Positions 1 to 6,980 of a DNA stretch of 31,078 bases are shown one piece after another. This stretch comes from JACIYW01 sp014359745 (GTDB taxonomy: Bacteria; Pseudomonadota; Alphaproteobacteria; Rhodobacterales; Rhodobacteraceae). Every line of letters begins with the position of its first letter. Position 1 is the stretch's first letter. The stretch covers positions 1 through 31,078 of the forward strand of contig JBNPWE010000024.1 in NCBI GenBank assembly GCA_050433985.1, read 5' to 3'. The notes under the pieces were generated by a model. It was not told where the DNA came from, ran no database searches, and saw only the letters and a list, made by a program, of their open reading frames with translations. The position numbers and the translations under genes were made by a program.

Positions 1-71
1 CCCCGCGTCTTGTTGGGCAAGACCGCTTTGATGAAGTCCCATTCCAGATCGCTCATGTCTGATCGCGCCAT
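1..71 (-). CDS. IS5-family transposase, N-terminal fragment cut by window edge
   Basis: Only the first 23 codons lie in the window; the gene reads leftwards off the edge. The start (MARSDMSDLEWDFIKAVLPN) is the typical opening of IS5-family DDE transposases, whose next segment normally reads GVPRVDDRRVLNGI. Its sequence differs from the transposase of the neighbouring element at 155-1008, so it marks a second, different insertion sequence next to the first. Its inner boundary should lie somewhere between 72 and about 120, but I could not identify a terminal repeat. Function by family: DDE transposition. Whether the element is complete cannot be seen here. Confidence 0.8.
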   Translation of the reverse strand, partial: MARSDMSDLEWDFIKAVLPNKTR

Positions 72-154
72 TTGACTGCTCCCGCCACTGATGTCCCGAG
101 ACATTGAATCACAAACACATGCAATTGATAAGGACTTTATGGGTGTGCTGCCTA

Positions 155-169
155 GGGTCTGTTGACGTT
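155..169 (+). repeat. IS left terminal inverted repeat
   Basis: These 15 bases are the exact reverse complement of 994-1008. They are flanked outside by TA (153-154), the duplicated target dinucleotide. Confidence 0.92.
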
Positions 170-591
170 CAGCGTAGGCGAATGACTGTCGCAGCGATGG
201 CGATGAAGGCGGAGAAACTGCTGTCTGTCTTGCAGTAGCGCGTGGCGATGCCCCTGAATTCCTTGAGCTTTCCGAAGAAATTCTCGATCAGGTGCCGCCA
301 TTTGTAGGTGTCGCGGTCGAAGTCTGCCGGAAAGCGGCGGTTGGATTTCGGCGGGATGACCGGCTCGATCCCGGCCTCCACCAGCGCTTCGCGGACCCAG
401 TTGGCGTCGAACGCGCGATCGGCGAGGAACTGGCCGCAGGACAGCCCTTCGAGCAGCGCCGCCGTGCCGCGCAAATCGTGGGCCTGCCCGGGCAGCAGAC
501 GGAAGTCGATCAGGTTGCCGAGCGCATCGGCCAAGGCCATGATCTTGGTCGTCACGCCGCCGCGAGAACGCCCGATGGCCTGGCTCTGAGT

Positions 592-600
592 CCCCCTTTT
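592..600 (-). other. Programmed -1 frameshift site in transposase
   Basis: On the minus strand the run AAAAGGGGG lies exactly where the upstream frame (HGQGAKGG) must move back one base to enter the DDE-domain frame. IS427-group elements express their transposase by a -1 shift at such A/G runs. The site is inferred from frame continuity. Confidence 0.7.
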
Positions 601-819
601 GCCCCCTGCCCGTGGCGGTGGACCTTGACGATACTGCCGTCGACCATGGCGTATTCGAAGTCGGCATCTTCGGCCAAGGCTCTGAACATACGATAGAATA
701 CGTCAGCCTTGACCCATCTGCGAAACCGCTTGAACACAGAGTTCCACTTGCCGAACTCGCCCGGAAGATCGCGCCACGGACAGCCCGTTCGGGCGATCCA
801 CAGCACCGCCTCAACGAAC

Positions 820-853
820 AACCGAGGGTCGGGGCCAACCGAGGGTCGGGGCC
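820..853. repeat. 17-bp perfect tandem duplication inside transposase
   Basis: Bases 820-836 and 837-853 are identical (aaccgagggtcggggcc). The duplication repeats the codons for the GPDPRL segment and adds 17 bp, which breaks the reading frame of the transposase N-terminal half. Confidence 0.93.
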
Positions 854-993
854 GGTGCGACCGGGGTCACATTCCCGGCCAAGACAGTGCGGGGCGATGA
901 TCGCCCATTGAGTGTCGGTCAAGGTCATACGGATCAAGATCACCTCCCATTTGGCAGCCTTGAATCACTCCGAAGCCGATTTGGGAATCCTTA

Positions 994-1008
994 AACGTCA
1001 ACAGACCC
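994..1008 (-). repeat. IS right terminal inverted repeat
   Basis: These 15 bases are the exact reverse complement of 155-169. They are followed by TA (1009-1010), the second copy of the target dinucleotide. Confidence 0.92.
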
Positions 1009-1010
1009 TA

Positions 1011-1198
1011 GCGACAACGAAGGAACTTTCGCACCTGATTGGGCGGGCGACCTACTTAAAAAATTGGTGGGCGAGACACGATTGATCCTGCAACTCACCC
1101 CGTATGGTGCCAGTCCTGTGACAGCGATTTTTGACATCAGCGGGGCGAAGAATGCCTTTGCTCCGATAGCCGAGGCATGCAATTGGAAGCTTCAGTAG
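1011..1198 (+). pseudogene. 3' remnant of TagO/VasI-like gene split by the IS
   Basis: The frame reads SDNEGTFAPDWAGDLLKKLV, then LILQLTPYGASPVTAIFDISG and ends IAEACNWKLQ with a TAG at 1196-1198. If the IS and one TA copy are removed, the same frame continues leftwards through 121-154 (DKDFMGVLP), so the IS entered this coding sequence. The pattern of TPYG.SPVTA.FDISG followed by a C-terminal AC.W resembles the end of TagO/VasI (type VI secretion-associated) proteins. That assignment rests on recall of a short motif and is tentative. The 5' half is missing, apparently removed or displaced by the second IS whose transposase begins at 71. No other type VI genes are seen. Confidence 0.5.
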
Positions 1199-1216
1199 AT
1201 TTCCGCTGAAAGGCCC

Positions 1217-1232
1217 GGCCGCTTACGCGGCC
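1217..1232 (-). terminator. Possible terminator hairpin after metK
   Basis: Six-base perfect arms (ggccgc and gcggcc) with a ttac loop lie 33 bases beyond the metK stop. No clear U-run follows on the minus strand, so intrinsic termination is only a suggestion. Confidence 0.3.
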
Positions 1233-1264
1233 TGGCGCTTAAAGCAATGCATTGACAGGTAGCC

Positions 1265-2431
1265 TCAGATCGCCTTTTTCAGCGCCTCGACCAGATCGGT
1301 GCGTTCCCAGCTGAAACCGCCGTCCGCCTCGGGGGCGCGGCCGAAATGGCCGTAGGCGGCGGTGCGCGAATAGATCGGGCGGCTCAGCCCCAGGTGTTCG
1401 CGGATGCCGCGCGGGGTAAGATCCATGCACGCCGCCACGGCGCGTTCGATCGCGGCCTCATCGACCTTGCCGGTGCCGTGGGTGTCGGCATAGATCGCCA
1501 GCGGCCGCGCCACGCCGATGGCATAGGCGACCTGAAGGGTGCAGCGATCTGCAAGACCGGCGGCCACGACGTTCTTGGCAAGATAGCGCGCGGCATAGGC
1601 GGCCGAACGATCGACCTTGGTCGGATCCTTGCCCGAAAACGCGCCGCCGCCATGGGCCGCCGCCCCGCCATAGGTATCGACGATGATCTTGCGCCCAGTC
1701 AGACCCGCGTCACCATCGGGGCCACCGATGACGAAGGTGCCCGTGGGGTTGACGTGCCATTCGGTGGCGTCGGTCAGCCAGCCTTCGGGCAGCACCTCGC
1801 GGATATAGGGTTCGACGATGGCGCGGATATCGGCCGATGTCTGGCTTTCATGCGCGTGCTGGGTGGACAGGACAAGCTGCGCAACCTCAACCGGTTTGCC
1901 GCCCGCATAGCGCAGGGTAAGCTGCGATTTGGCATCGGGGCCGAGCGTGGGTTCGGCGCCCGATTTGCGCGCCTCGGCCAGCCGTTTCAGGATGGCATGG
2001 GAATAAAGGATCGGCGCGGGCATAAGTTCGGCGGTTTCATTGACGGCAAAGCCGAACATGATCCCCTGATCGCCGGCCCCGTCGCGGTCGACCCCCTGGG
2101 CGATATGCGCGGATTGCGCGTGCAGAAGGTTCTGCACCTGCAGGGTATTCCAGTGGAACTTGTCCTGCTCATACCCGATGTCGCGCACGCAATCGCGCAC
2201 GATCTGTTCGACCCGGCCCATGTGTTCGGCCAGCGCCGCCTTGTCGGACAGGCCCACCTCGCCCCCGACGACGACGCAATTGGTGGTGGCGAAGGTTTCG
2301 CAGGCGACGCGGGCGTTGGCCTCGACGCTTAGAAACGCATCAAGGACGGCGTCGGAAATGCGGTCGCACACCTTGTCCGGGTGCCCCTCGGAAACCGACT
2401 CCGAGGTGAACAGGTAGTCTTGTCTTGGCAT
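1265..2431 (-). CDS. metK: S-adenosylmethionine synthase
   Basis: Makes S-adenosylmethionine from methionine and ATP in the cytosol. The 388-residue product has the expected family length and markers: SESVSEGHPDKVCDRISDA near the N-terminus, GAGDQGIMFGFA in the middle, and the phosphate-binding loop GGGAFSGKDPTKVDRSAAY. The start at 2431 (MPRQDYLFTSESV) is chosen because an upstream ATGGAGCG ribosome site sits at normal spacing and because homologues begin here. The open frame extends further upstream, but only through a regulatory RNA. It is the last gene of the miaB-to-metK group and is separated from lnt by a SAM/SAH riboswitch and its own likely promoter, so it is controlled by its own product. 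The trmB gene that often follows metK in relatives is absent; mobile DNA is found there. Confidence 0.97.
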   Translation of the reverse strand: MPRQDYLFTSESVSEGHPDKVCDRISDAVLDAFLSVEANARVACETFATTNCVVVGGEVGLSDKAALAEHMGRVEQIVRDCVRDIGYEQDKFHWNTLQVQNLLHAQSAHIAQGVDRDGAGDQGIMFGFAVNETAELMPAPILYSHAILKRLAEARKSGAEPTLGPDAKSQLTLRYAGGKPVEVAQLVLSTQHAHESQTSADIRAIVEPYIREVLPEGWLTDATEWHVNPTGTFVIGGPDGDAGLTGRKIIVDTYGGAAAHGGGAFSGKDPTKVDRSAAYAARYLAKNVVAAGLADRCTLQVAYAIGVARPLAIYADTHGTGKVDEAAIERAVAACMDLTPRGIREHLGLSRPIYSRTAAYGHFGRAPEADGGFSWERTDLVEALKKAI

Positions 2432-2437
2432 TGGGAA

Positions 2438-2482
2438 CGCTCCATTGGGAAAACCCGCCACGTCAGGAAGCCGTTGTGACGG
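2438..2482 (-). promoter_or_regulatory. SAM/SAH riboswitch upstream of metK
   Basis: Read on the minus strand, this 45-base segment begins CCGTCACAACGGCTTCCTG, continues ACGTGGCGGG and ends CCCAATGGAGCG just before the metK ATG. The CACAACGGCTTCCTG.CGTG core and the ATTGGAGC/AATGGAGC tail match the SAM/SAH aptamer I know from Rhodobacterales metK leaders. There the tail, which contains the ribosome binding site, forms a pseudoknot with the hairpin loop when ligand is bound and blocks translation. The GGAG of the tail is the only ribosome site for metK. Class assignment is by recalled consensus; folding was not computed. Confidence 0.85.
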
Positions 2483-2492
2483 TTGAAACACG

Positions 2493-2521
2493 CTGTTACC
2501 GGTGCCTTGGGGCAAGGTCAA
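2493..2521 (-). promoter_or_regulatory. Likely sigma-70-type promoter of metK
   Basis: On the minus strand TTGACC (2521-2516, overlapping the lnt stop codon) is followed after 17 bases by TAACAG (2498-2493). Transcription would start near 2486, almost exactly at the 5' edge of the riboswitch, as expected for such a compact aptamer. The -10 match is weak. Confidence 0.45.
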
Positions 2522-4026
2522 TCGCTATCGCGCAGGCGCCATGGCACAAGGCCAAGGCAAAGTGCCAGCAGCAGCAACAGCACCGGCCGGTCGCCGTTGC
2601 GCGCATAGGGGGTTTGCGGCAATGCGCCGGGCACCGCCGCGTCGATCATACCCGCGCTGTTCAGCGGCAGGGATTGCAGGATGCGCCCATGGGCGTCGAT
2701 CACCGCGGTGATGCCGGTGTTGGCCGATCGCAGCAACGGCAGGCCGGTTTCGACGGCGCGCAGCCGCGCCTGCGCCAGATGCTGATACGGGCCGGAAAGC
2801 GTGCCGAACCAGCCATCGTTGGTGATCTGCAATATCCAGTCGGGGCGCGGGCCGGGCACGCGCAGATCCTGGGGAAACACCGCCTCGTAGCAGATCAGCG
2901 GCAGCACCAGCCCAAGCGGGCCCAGATCCAGCACCTGTGGCCCCGGTCCGGGGCTGTAACCCGCCCCCTCCTGCGCGGCAAAGCCATGCAGGCCAAAGCG
3001 CGCCAGTACATCGCCAAAGGGCAGGTATTCGCCAAAGGGCACAAGGTGGTGCTTGTCATAGACCGCGGTGACGGCGCCGCCCGCTTCCAGCACGGCAAGG
3101 CTGTTGAAGGCCCGGCTGCCTTCACGGCGTTGGATGCCGACGGCCACGGGGGCGCCGCCCGATGCTGTGGTGATCATTTCCAGGGCCGGGGCGGCATGTT
3201 CCATCAGATAGGGCACTGCGGTTTCGGGCCAAATGACCAGATCGGGGCGCGGGGTTGCCGCTGTCATGTCAAGCTGACGATCGAAGAATGTCGCGGCCAG
3301 ATCGCGGTTCCATTTCATCTGTTGCGCGGCATTGGGTTGCAAAAGGCGCGCGTGAATGGCGGTGGCGCGGGGCACGGCCGACTGATCCAGCCGCCAGAGA
3401 CCGAACCACATGGCAAAGCCCAGCAGGATCAGCGATATCACCGTCCCCGTGCGCAGCGGCTGCCCCGGCAGGGCCAGCGGCAGCGCCGCCAGCAGCGTGG
3501 TCAACAGCGTAAGCCCCACGGGGCCGCCCAGCGCCGCCCATTGCACCACCGGCGTGCCGATCCAGATATGGCCGATCAACGCCCAGGGAAACCCGGTCAG
3601 CACATAGCCGCGCGCAAGATCGGCCAGCGCCAGCGCCAGCGCCAGCGCCAGGATGCGGCGTTTGCGCGATGCGCCGCCGATCAGCGCCGCCAGCCCCGCC
3701 GCCCCCGCCCAGAACAGCGCCATCCCCAGCGCCATGAACACCAGCGCGAACGGCGCCATCCAGCCATAGCGCGGCGCGTCGATCAGAAACGGTTCCACGA
3801 TCCAGAACAGCGTAGCTGCGAAATAGCCCGCCCCCGCCAGCCAGCCGCGCCACAGCGCGCCGCGCAGGCCCGGCCCGGTGCTGATCTGCCACATCGTCCA
3901 GGCCAGAGCGGGCAGCGCCAGCCACCACCACGACAGCGGCGCCTGCCCAACGCCGATCGCCGCCCCGGTCAGCGCGGCCAGCGCCAGCGCAGCAACGCGC
4001 GGCCGGGCGGAGGATGCCTTGTTCAT
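2518..4026 (-). CDS. lnt: Apolipoprotein N-acyltransferase
   Basis: Adds the third acyl chain to the N-terminal cysteine of lipoproteins in the inner membrane. The 502-residue product has about six hydrophobic segments in its first 215 residues, then a nitrilase-like domain with the catalytic triad in its usual motifs: Glu268 in IWPETA, Lys325 in YDKHHLVPFGEYLP and Cys379 in LPLICYEAVFP (E. coli Glu267/Lys335/Cys387). A final hydrophobic helix lies near the C-terminus. Its ATG overlaps the corC stop as ATGA, so translation is probably coupled. Likely local substrates include the lipoproteins encoded at 6667-6966 and 20776-22089. A hexanucleotide repeat encodes an Ala-Leu run at about residues 126-135. 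Confidence 0.96.
   Translation of the reverse strand: MNKASSARPRVAALALAALTGAAIGVGQAPLSWWWLALPALAWTMWQISTGPGLRGALWRGWLAGAGYFAATLFWIVEPFLIDAPRYGWMAPFALVFMALGMALFWAGAAGLAALIGGASRKRRILALALALALADLARGYVLTGFPWALIGHIWIGTPVVQWAALGGPVGLTLLTTLLAALPLALPGQPLRTGTVISLILLGFAMWFGLWRLDQSAVPRATAIHARLLQPNAAQQMKWNRDLAATFFDRQLDMTAATPRPDLVIWPETAVPYLMEHAAPALEMITTASGGAPVAVGIQRREGSRAFNSLAVLEAGGAVTAVYDKHHLVPFGEYLPFGDVLARFGLHGFAAQEGAGYSPGPGPQVLDLGPLGLVLPLICYEAVFPQDLRVPGPRPDWILQITNDGWFGTLSGPYQHLAQARLRAVETGLPLLRSANTGITAVIDAHGRILQSLPLNSAGMIDAAVPGALPQTPYARNGDRPVLLLLLALCLGLVPWRLRDSD
3623..3651. repeat. CAGCGC hexanucleotide repeat in lnt
   Basis: Four full cagcgc units plus partial ones lie in tandem, encoding alternating Leu and Ala in a transmembrane helix. 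In-frame gain or loss of units would change the helix length by two residues at a time. Confidence 0.85.
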
Positions 4027-4988
4027 TCCGCCTTGCCTGCGGCCCCGTCCGACGCCCCGTCCGATGCCCTGCCCGATGCCCCGTCAGATGCCTTGCCCGA
4101 TGCCTTGCCCGCCGCTTCCGGGAATCGCACCCGCAGGCGTTTGATGCGGCGGGGGTCGGCATCGACCACCTCGAACTGGATGCCAGAGCCATGAGTCACA
4201 ACCTCGCCCCGCGCGGGAACGCGGCCCGACAGGATAAAGACCAGGCCCCCCAATGTGTCGACCTCTTCATCATCGATGCCATCGGTCAGGCTGCGGCCGA
4301 TCTCGGCCTCGAATTCATCAAGCGGCGCGCGCGCCTGTACCAGATAGCAGCCCGGCTTTTCCTGCACCCAGTACCCGTCTTCGGCGGTGTCGTGTTCGTC
4401 TTCGATTTCGCCGACCACCTGTTCGATCAGATCCTCGATGGTGACCAGCCCGTCAACACCGCCGTATTCGTCGATCACCAGCGCCATGTGGCTGCGTTCG
4501 GTTTGCATCTTTTGCAACAGAACCCCAAGCGGCATCGACGGCGGGGCGAACAGCAGTGGGCGCAGCAGTTTGCGCAGGGAAAAGCGCGGGCCGGTGCCGT
4601 TGAAACCGTATTCCAGCGCCAGATCCTTGAGCAGGACCAGCCCCAGCGGTTTATCCAGCGTATCCTTGTAGACCGGCAGCCGCGAGAAACCGCTTTCGCG
4701 AAACACCTCGACCAGCGCCGCCTTCGAGATGTCTACCGAGACCGCCACGATCTCGGCCTTGGGGATGGCTACGTCATCGACGCGCAACAGCCGCAAGTTG
4801 CCAAGGCCGGGGATCGACAAAAGCCGCCCGGTGCCGGTCTGGCTTTGCTTGCCCTTCCGGGGGGCGTCGGCATCGTCGGAACCGGGAGAGAACATGCCCG
4901 AAAGGCGGCCCCAAAGGCCGCGTTGCTCGGTTTCTTCGGGGGGGTGCGCGCCTTGCGCCGCGCCAGACCCGTCACCTGAATCGCCCAT
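4023..4988 (-). CDS. corC: CorC/HlyC-family CBS-domain protein
   Basis: A 321-residue cytosolic CBS-pair protein of the CorC/YbeX (HlyC) type. Two CBS repeats cover roughly residues 70-200 (VPKAEI-like entry AIPKAEIVAV, FRESGFSRLPVYKDTLD, ERSHMALVIDEYGGVDGLVTIEDLIEQVVGEIEDEHD). The CorC_HlyC transporter-associated domain follows (EVDTLGGLVFILSGRVPARGE). The family is linked to magnesium/cobalt efflux and to ribosome or envelope functions; the exact role here is unproven. Its position between ybeY and lnt is the conserved proteobacterial one. The start at 4988 is preceded by GGAAAGGGAA. The C-terminus carries an unusual repetitive Lys-Ala-Ser-Asp-Gly tail of about 27 residues encoded by DNA repeats. 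Confidence 0.93.
   Translation of the reverse strand: MGDSGDGSGAAQGAHPPEETEQRGLWGRLSGMFSPGSDDADAPRKGKQSQTGTGRLLSIPGLGNLRLLRVDDVAIPKAEIVAVSVDISKAALVEVFRESGFSRLPVYKDTLDKPLGLVLLKDLALEYGFNGTGPRFSLRKLLRPLLFAPPSMPLGVLLQKMQTERSHMALVIDEYGGVDGLVTIEDLIEQVVGEIEDEHDTAEDGYWVQEKPGCYLVQARAPLDEFEAEIGRSLTDGIDDEEVDTLGGLVFILSGRVPARGEVVTHGSGIQFEVVDADPRRIKRLRVRFPEAAGKASGKASDGASGRASDGASDGAAGKAE
4042..4113. repeat. Degenerate 12-bp repeat at corC 3' end
   Basis: Units of the kind gatgccctgccc / gatgccccgtcc recur about six times. They encode the low-complexity tail (GKASDGASGRASDG-like) of CorC. The 12-bp period keeps the reading frame, consistent with expansion by slippage. Confidence 0.8.
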
Positions 4989-5024
4989 TTTCCCTTTCCG
5001 TCACAGCGGCGCGTTTCGCGCCAG

Positions 5025-5528
5025 TTACGCATATGGATCATCAATGCCAAGGCGCGCAAGCATCCGCACCTCGCACCCTTCCATCAGCTCGGCATCCTTT
5101 GGCCGAATGTGATCATAGCCCAGCAGATGTAACATCCCATGTATCAGCAGATGCATCACATGGTCGTTCATCGTCTTGCCCTGCTCCGCCGCTTCGCGCG
5201 CGCAGGTGTCCCAGGCGATGGCGATATCGCCCAGTTCCCTGGGCATGGCGGCGGTGCCCTGCGGCGGGGCCGGGGTGCCACCGTCGGCCACGGCCGCACG
5301 TTCGTCAGACGGCCATGACAACACATTGGTCGGCGCGGGTTTGCCCCGAAAATCGGCGTTCAGCGCGGCAATGCGCGCGTCATCGCAGGCCAGCACGCTG
5401 ATTTCATACCCGTCAGGGGCAAGGCCAAGATCGGCCATCACCGCGCTTGCGGCCAATTCCGCGCGCGCTTCCAGGCCGAAATCATCCCAGCGCGGATCTT
5501 CGACAATCAGGTCAACCAGTGGTTTCAT
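5025..5528 (-). CDS. ybeY: Endoribonuclease YbeY (rRNA maturation factor)
   Basis: A zinc-dependent RNase acting in 16S rRNA 3' maturation and ribosome quality control. The hallmark metal motif H.xxx.H.xxxxx.H is present as HGMLHLLGYDH (His130, His134, His140 from the chosen start), and RGKPAPTNVLSWP is the usual preceding motif. The product has 167 residues. I chose ATG 5528 (MKPLVDLIVEDPRW) because a GGGAC element lies just upstream and homologues start so; further in-frame starts exist at 5540 (ATG) and 5549 (TTG). The start overlaps the end of phoH by 17 bases, so the two are probably translationally coupled, in the conserved phoH-ybeY-corC-lnt order. Confidence 0.95.
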   Translation of the reverse strand: MKPLVDLIVEDPRWDDFGLEARAELAASAVMADLGLAPDGYEISVLACDDARIAALNADFRGKPAPTNVLSWPSDERAAVADGGTPAPPQGTAAMPRELGDIAIAWDTCAREAAEQGKTMNDHVMHLLIHGMLHLLGYDHIRPKDAELMEGCEVRMLARLGIDDPYA

Positions 5529-6522
5529 CGTCCCGTTCATAGGCCGCAATCACCCGCGCAACAAGCGGGTGGCGCACCACATCGGCCGAGGTGAAGTAAT
5601 TGAACGACACGCCCTTGATACCTTCCAGAATGCGCTCGGCTTCCGAGAGGCCGCTTTTCACGCCGCGCGGCAGGTCAACCTGGGTGCGGTCGCCGGTGAT
5701 CACCATGCGCGATCCTTCGCCAAGCCGGGTCAGGAACATCTTCATCTGCATCGGCGTGGCGTTCTGCGCCTCATCCAGCACCACAAAGGCATTCGACAGG
5801 GTGCGCCCGCGCATGAAGGCCAGCGGCGCGATCTCGATCCGCTTTTCCTCCAGCAGTTTCTGCACCTGTTTGGCGGGCAGGAAATCATTCAGCGCGTCGT
5901 AAAGCGGCTGCATGTAGGGATCGACCTTTTCCTTCATGTCGCCGGGCAGGAACCCCAGCCGTTCGCCCGCCTCGACGGCCGGGCGCGACAGCAGGATCTT
6001 GTCCACATGGCCGCCAATGAAATGCGTTACCGCCACCGCCACCGCCAGATAGGTCTTGCCGGTGCCCGCCGGGCCGATGCCAAAGGCCATTTCATGATCG
6101 AAAAGCGCGCGGACATAGGCCTTTTGCGCCTCGGTCCGGGGTTCGACGGATTTCTTGCGGGTGCGGATCTCGGCACCCGTGCCGCGAAACATTTCCAGTT
6201 GATCGCCGCTGGCCGGTGCGCCGGGGGCCGACAGGCGCAGGGCGGCATCGATAGTGCCGCCATCCAGCGTGCGCCCCTCTTCCAGCCGTGCATATAGCCC
6301 GTTGAGCACCTGCGCCGCGCGATCCCGATCCGCCCCGGTGCCGACCAGGGCAAGCTGATTGCCGCGCCGCAGGATGTTCAGGCCAAGGTGATGTTCGATC
6401 AGCGCGATGTTGCGGTCATATTCGCCACAAAGGTCGATCAACAGCCGGTTGTCGGGAAATTCCACGAAACTTTCGGAAACTTCTTCCGGTTGGGGCGGGG
6501 TTTTCAGCGCGCTGATGCCCAA
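5512..6522 (-). CDS. phoH: PhoH-family ATPase
   Basis: A PhoH-like P-loop ATPase of 336 residues. An N-terminal KH-like region (LLIDLCGEYDRN, RRGNQLALVG) precedes the ATPase core with Walker A GPAGTGKT near residue 150 and Walker B FVVLDEAQN near 240, followed by TGDRTQVDLP. It is probably an RNA-associated ATPase or helicase working with the adjacent YbeY, a link inferred from the conserved gene pairing. The start is not certain: I prefer TTG 6522 (reading GISALKTPP) because AAGGAG sits at ideal spacing upstream. An in-frame TTG at 6582 would add 20 residues without a good ribosome site. Confidence 0.93.
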   Translation of the reverse strand: MGISALKTPPQPEEVSESFVEFPDNRLLIDLCGEYDRNIALIEHHLGLNILRRGNQLALVGTGADRDRAAQVLNGLYARLEEGRTLDGGTIDAALRLSAPGAPASGDQLEMFRGTGAEIRTRKKSVEPRTEAQKAYVRALFDHEMAFGIGPAGTGKTYLAVAVAVTHFIGGHVDKILLSRPAVEAGERLGFLPGDMKEKVDPYMQPLYDALNDFLPAKQVQKLLEEKRIEIAPLAFMRGRTLSNAFVVLDEAQNATPMQMKMFLTRLGEGSRMVITGDRTQVDLPRGVKSGLSEAERILEGIKGVSFNYFTSADVVRHPLVARVIAAYERDDETTG

Positions 6523-6614
6523 GGATGGCTCCTTCTTCGCTATGCCTTTCTTCAAGGTGACCCGTTGCGCGACACTTGGCAAGTCTTGCCGCGAAATTTC
6601 ACGAAACCGTAACG

Positions 6615-6644
6615 AAAAAGACCGCAGGCATTGGGCCTGCGGTC
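6615..6644 (-). terminator. Rho-independent terminator after OmpA/lipoprotein pair
   Basis: A perfect 10-bp stem (gaccgcaggc and gcctgcggtc) with a five-base loop is followed on the minus strand by TTTTT. It lies 22 bases after the lipoprotein stop and upstream of phoH, so it separates the ompA-lipoprotein transcript from the phoH-ybeY-corC-lnt operon. Confidence 0.9.
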
Positions 6645-6666
6645 CATAAATCGGGCAGTGCTGCCA

Positions 6667-6966
6667 TTAAAGGATATCGGCGACGCCCTGTCCGGCGCGG
6701 AACGGGCCATAGGCCGTGTTGGGTGGGACATTGCCGTTACACACCGGCGTTCCATCGCGGTTCAGCCGGGCCATCAGATATCCTTCCAGGCCATCGTCGA
6801 TGATCCAGTGATCGCACCCTTCCGGATCGACCCAGATACCGGCCTTGAGATCGGCCAAAGGACCAGTGTCGGTATAGTTATCGGCCCCCTTGTCGTCGCC
6901 CACCTGGGCACAGGCCGAAAGCGCGCCAACCATGGCAAGCAGCGCGATGGATTTGAGAATGTTCAT
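6667..6966 (-). CDS. Small lipoprotein with WVDPxGCxHW module
   Basis: A 99-residue protein with a lipoprotein signal (MNILKSIALLAMVGALSAC; lipobox LSAC, lipidated Cys19). The mature part is almost entirely one module, IWVDPEGCDHWIIDDGLEGY then RLNRDGTPVC. The same module is found in the OmpA-domain protein just upstream, so this looks like a partial duplicate without the peptidoglycan-binding domain. Two conserved cysteines flank the module and may form a disulfide in the periplasm. The gene follows the OmpA gene after 14 bases and ends at a strong terminator. I do not recognise a named family; function unknown. Confidence 0.85.
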   Translation of the reverse strand: MNILKSIALLAMVGALSACAQVGDDKGADNYTDTGPLADLKAGIWVDPEGCDHWIIDDGLEGYLMARLNRDGTPVCNGNVPPNTAYGPFRAGQGVADIL

Positions 6967-6980
6967 CTTGCGCTACCCTC

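Larger units (their letters stand above)
169..928 (-). pseudogene. IS5/IS427-type transposase, disrupted
   Basis: The reading begins at ATG 928 (MTLTDTQWAIIAPHCLG), downstream of a strong GGAGGTGATC ribosome site, and runs to GRTGPDPRL. There a 17-bp tandem duplication shifts the frame. The correct continuation, FVEAVLWIARTGCPWRDLPG to GSIVKVHRHGQGAKGG, lies in another frame. A further -1 shift at an A4G5 run then gives TQSQAIGRSRGG and the C-terminal DDE part (DALGNLIDF, LADRAFDANW, KSNRRFP, LIENFFGKLK), ending at the TGA at 169. The second shift is the programmed one of this IS group and is not damage. The first is a lesion, so the copy is probably inactive, although it could be mobilised by a related intact transposase. 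Confidence 0.85.
155..1008 (-). mobile_element. IS5-family (IS427-like) insertion sequence, 854 bp
   Basis: The element is bounded by perfect 15-bp terminal inverted repeats (gggtctgttgacgtt at 155-169 and its reverse complement at 994-1008). It is flanked on both sides by the dinucleotide TA inside a CTAG context (153-154 and 1009-1010), the target duplication expected for the IS427 group. It carries one transposase region on the minus strand that needs a -1 frameshift, again as in IS427-type elements. Removing the element and one TA joins an open reading frame across the insertion point, which shows that it interrupted a gene. A 17-bp internal duplication makes this copy defective for its own transposase. 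Confidence 0.92.

Noticed and set aside
2425..4194. Long plus-strand open frame opposite metK leader, lnt and corC
   Set aside because: Its translation is rich in Gln, Arg, Pro and Ala without any domain, and the opposite strand encodes clear Lnt; it is a high-GC antisense shadow.
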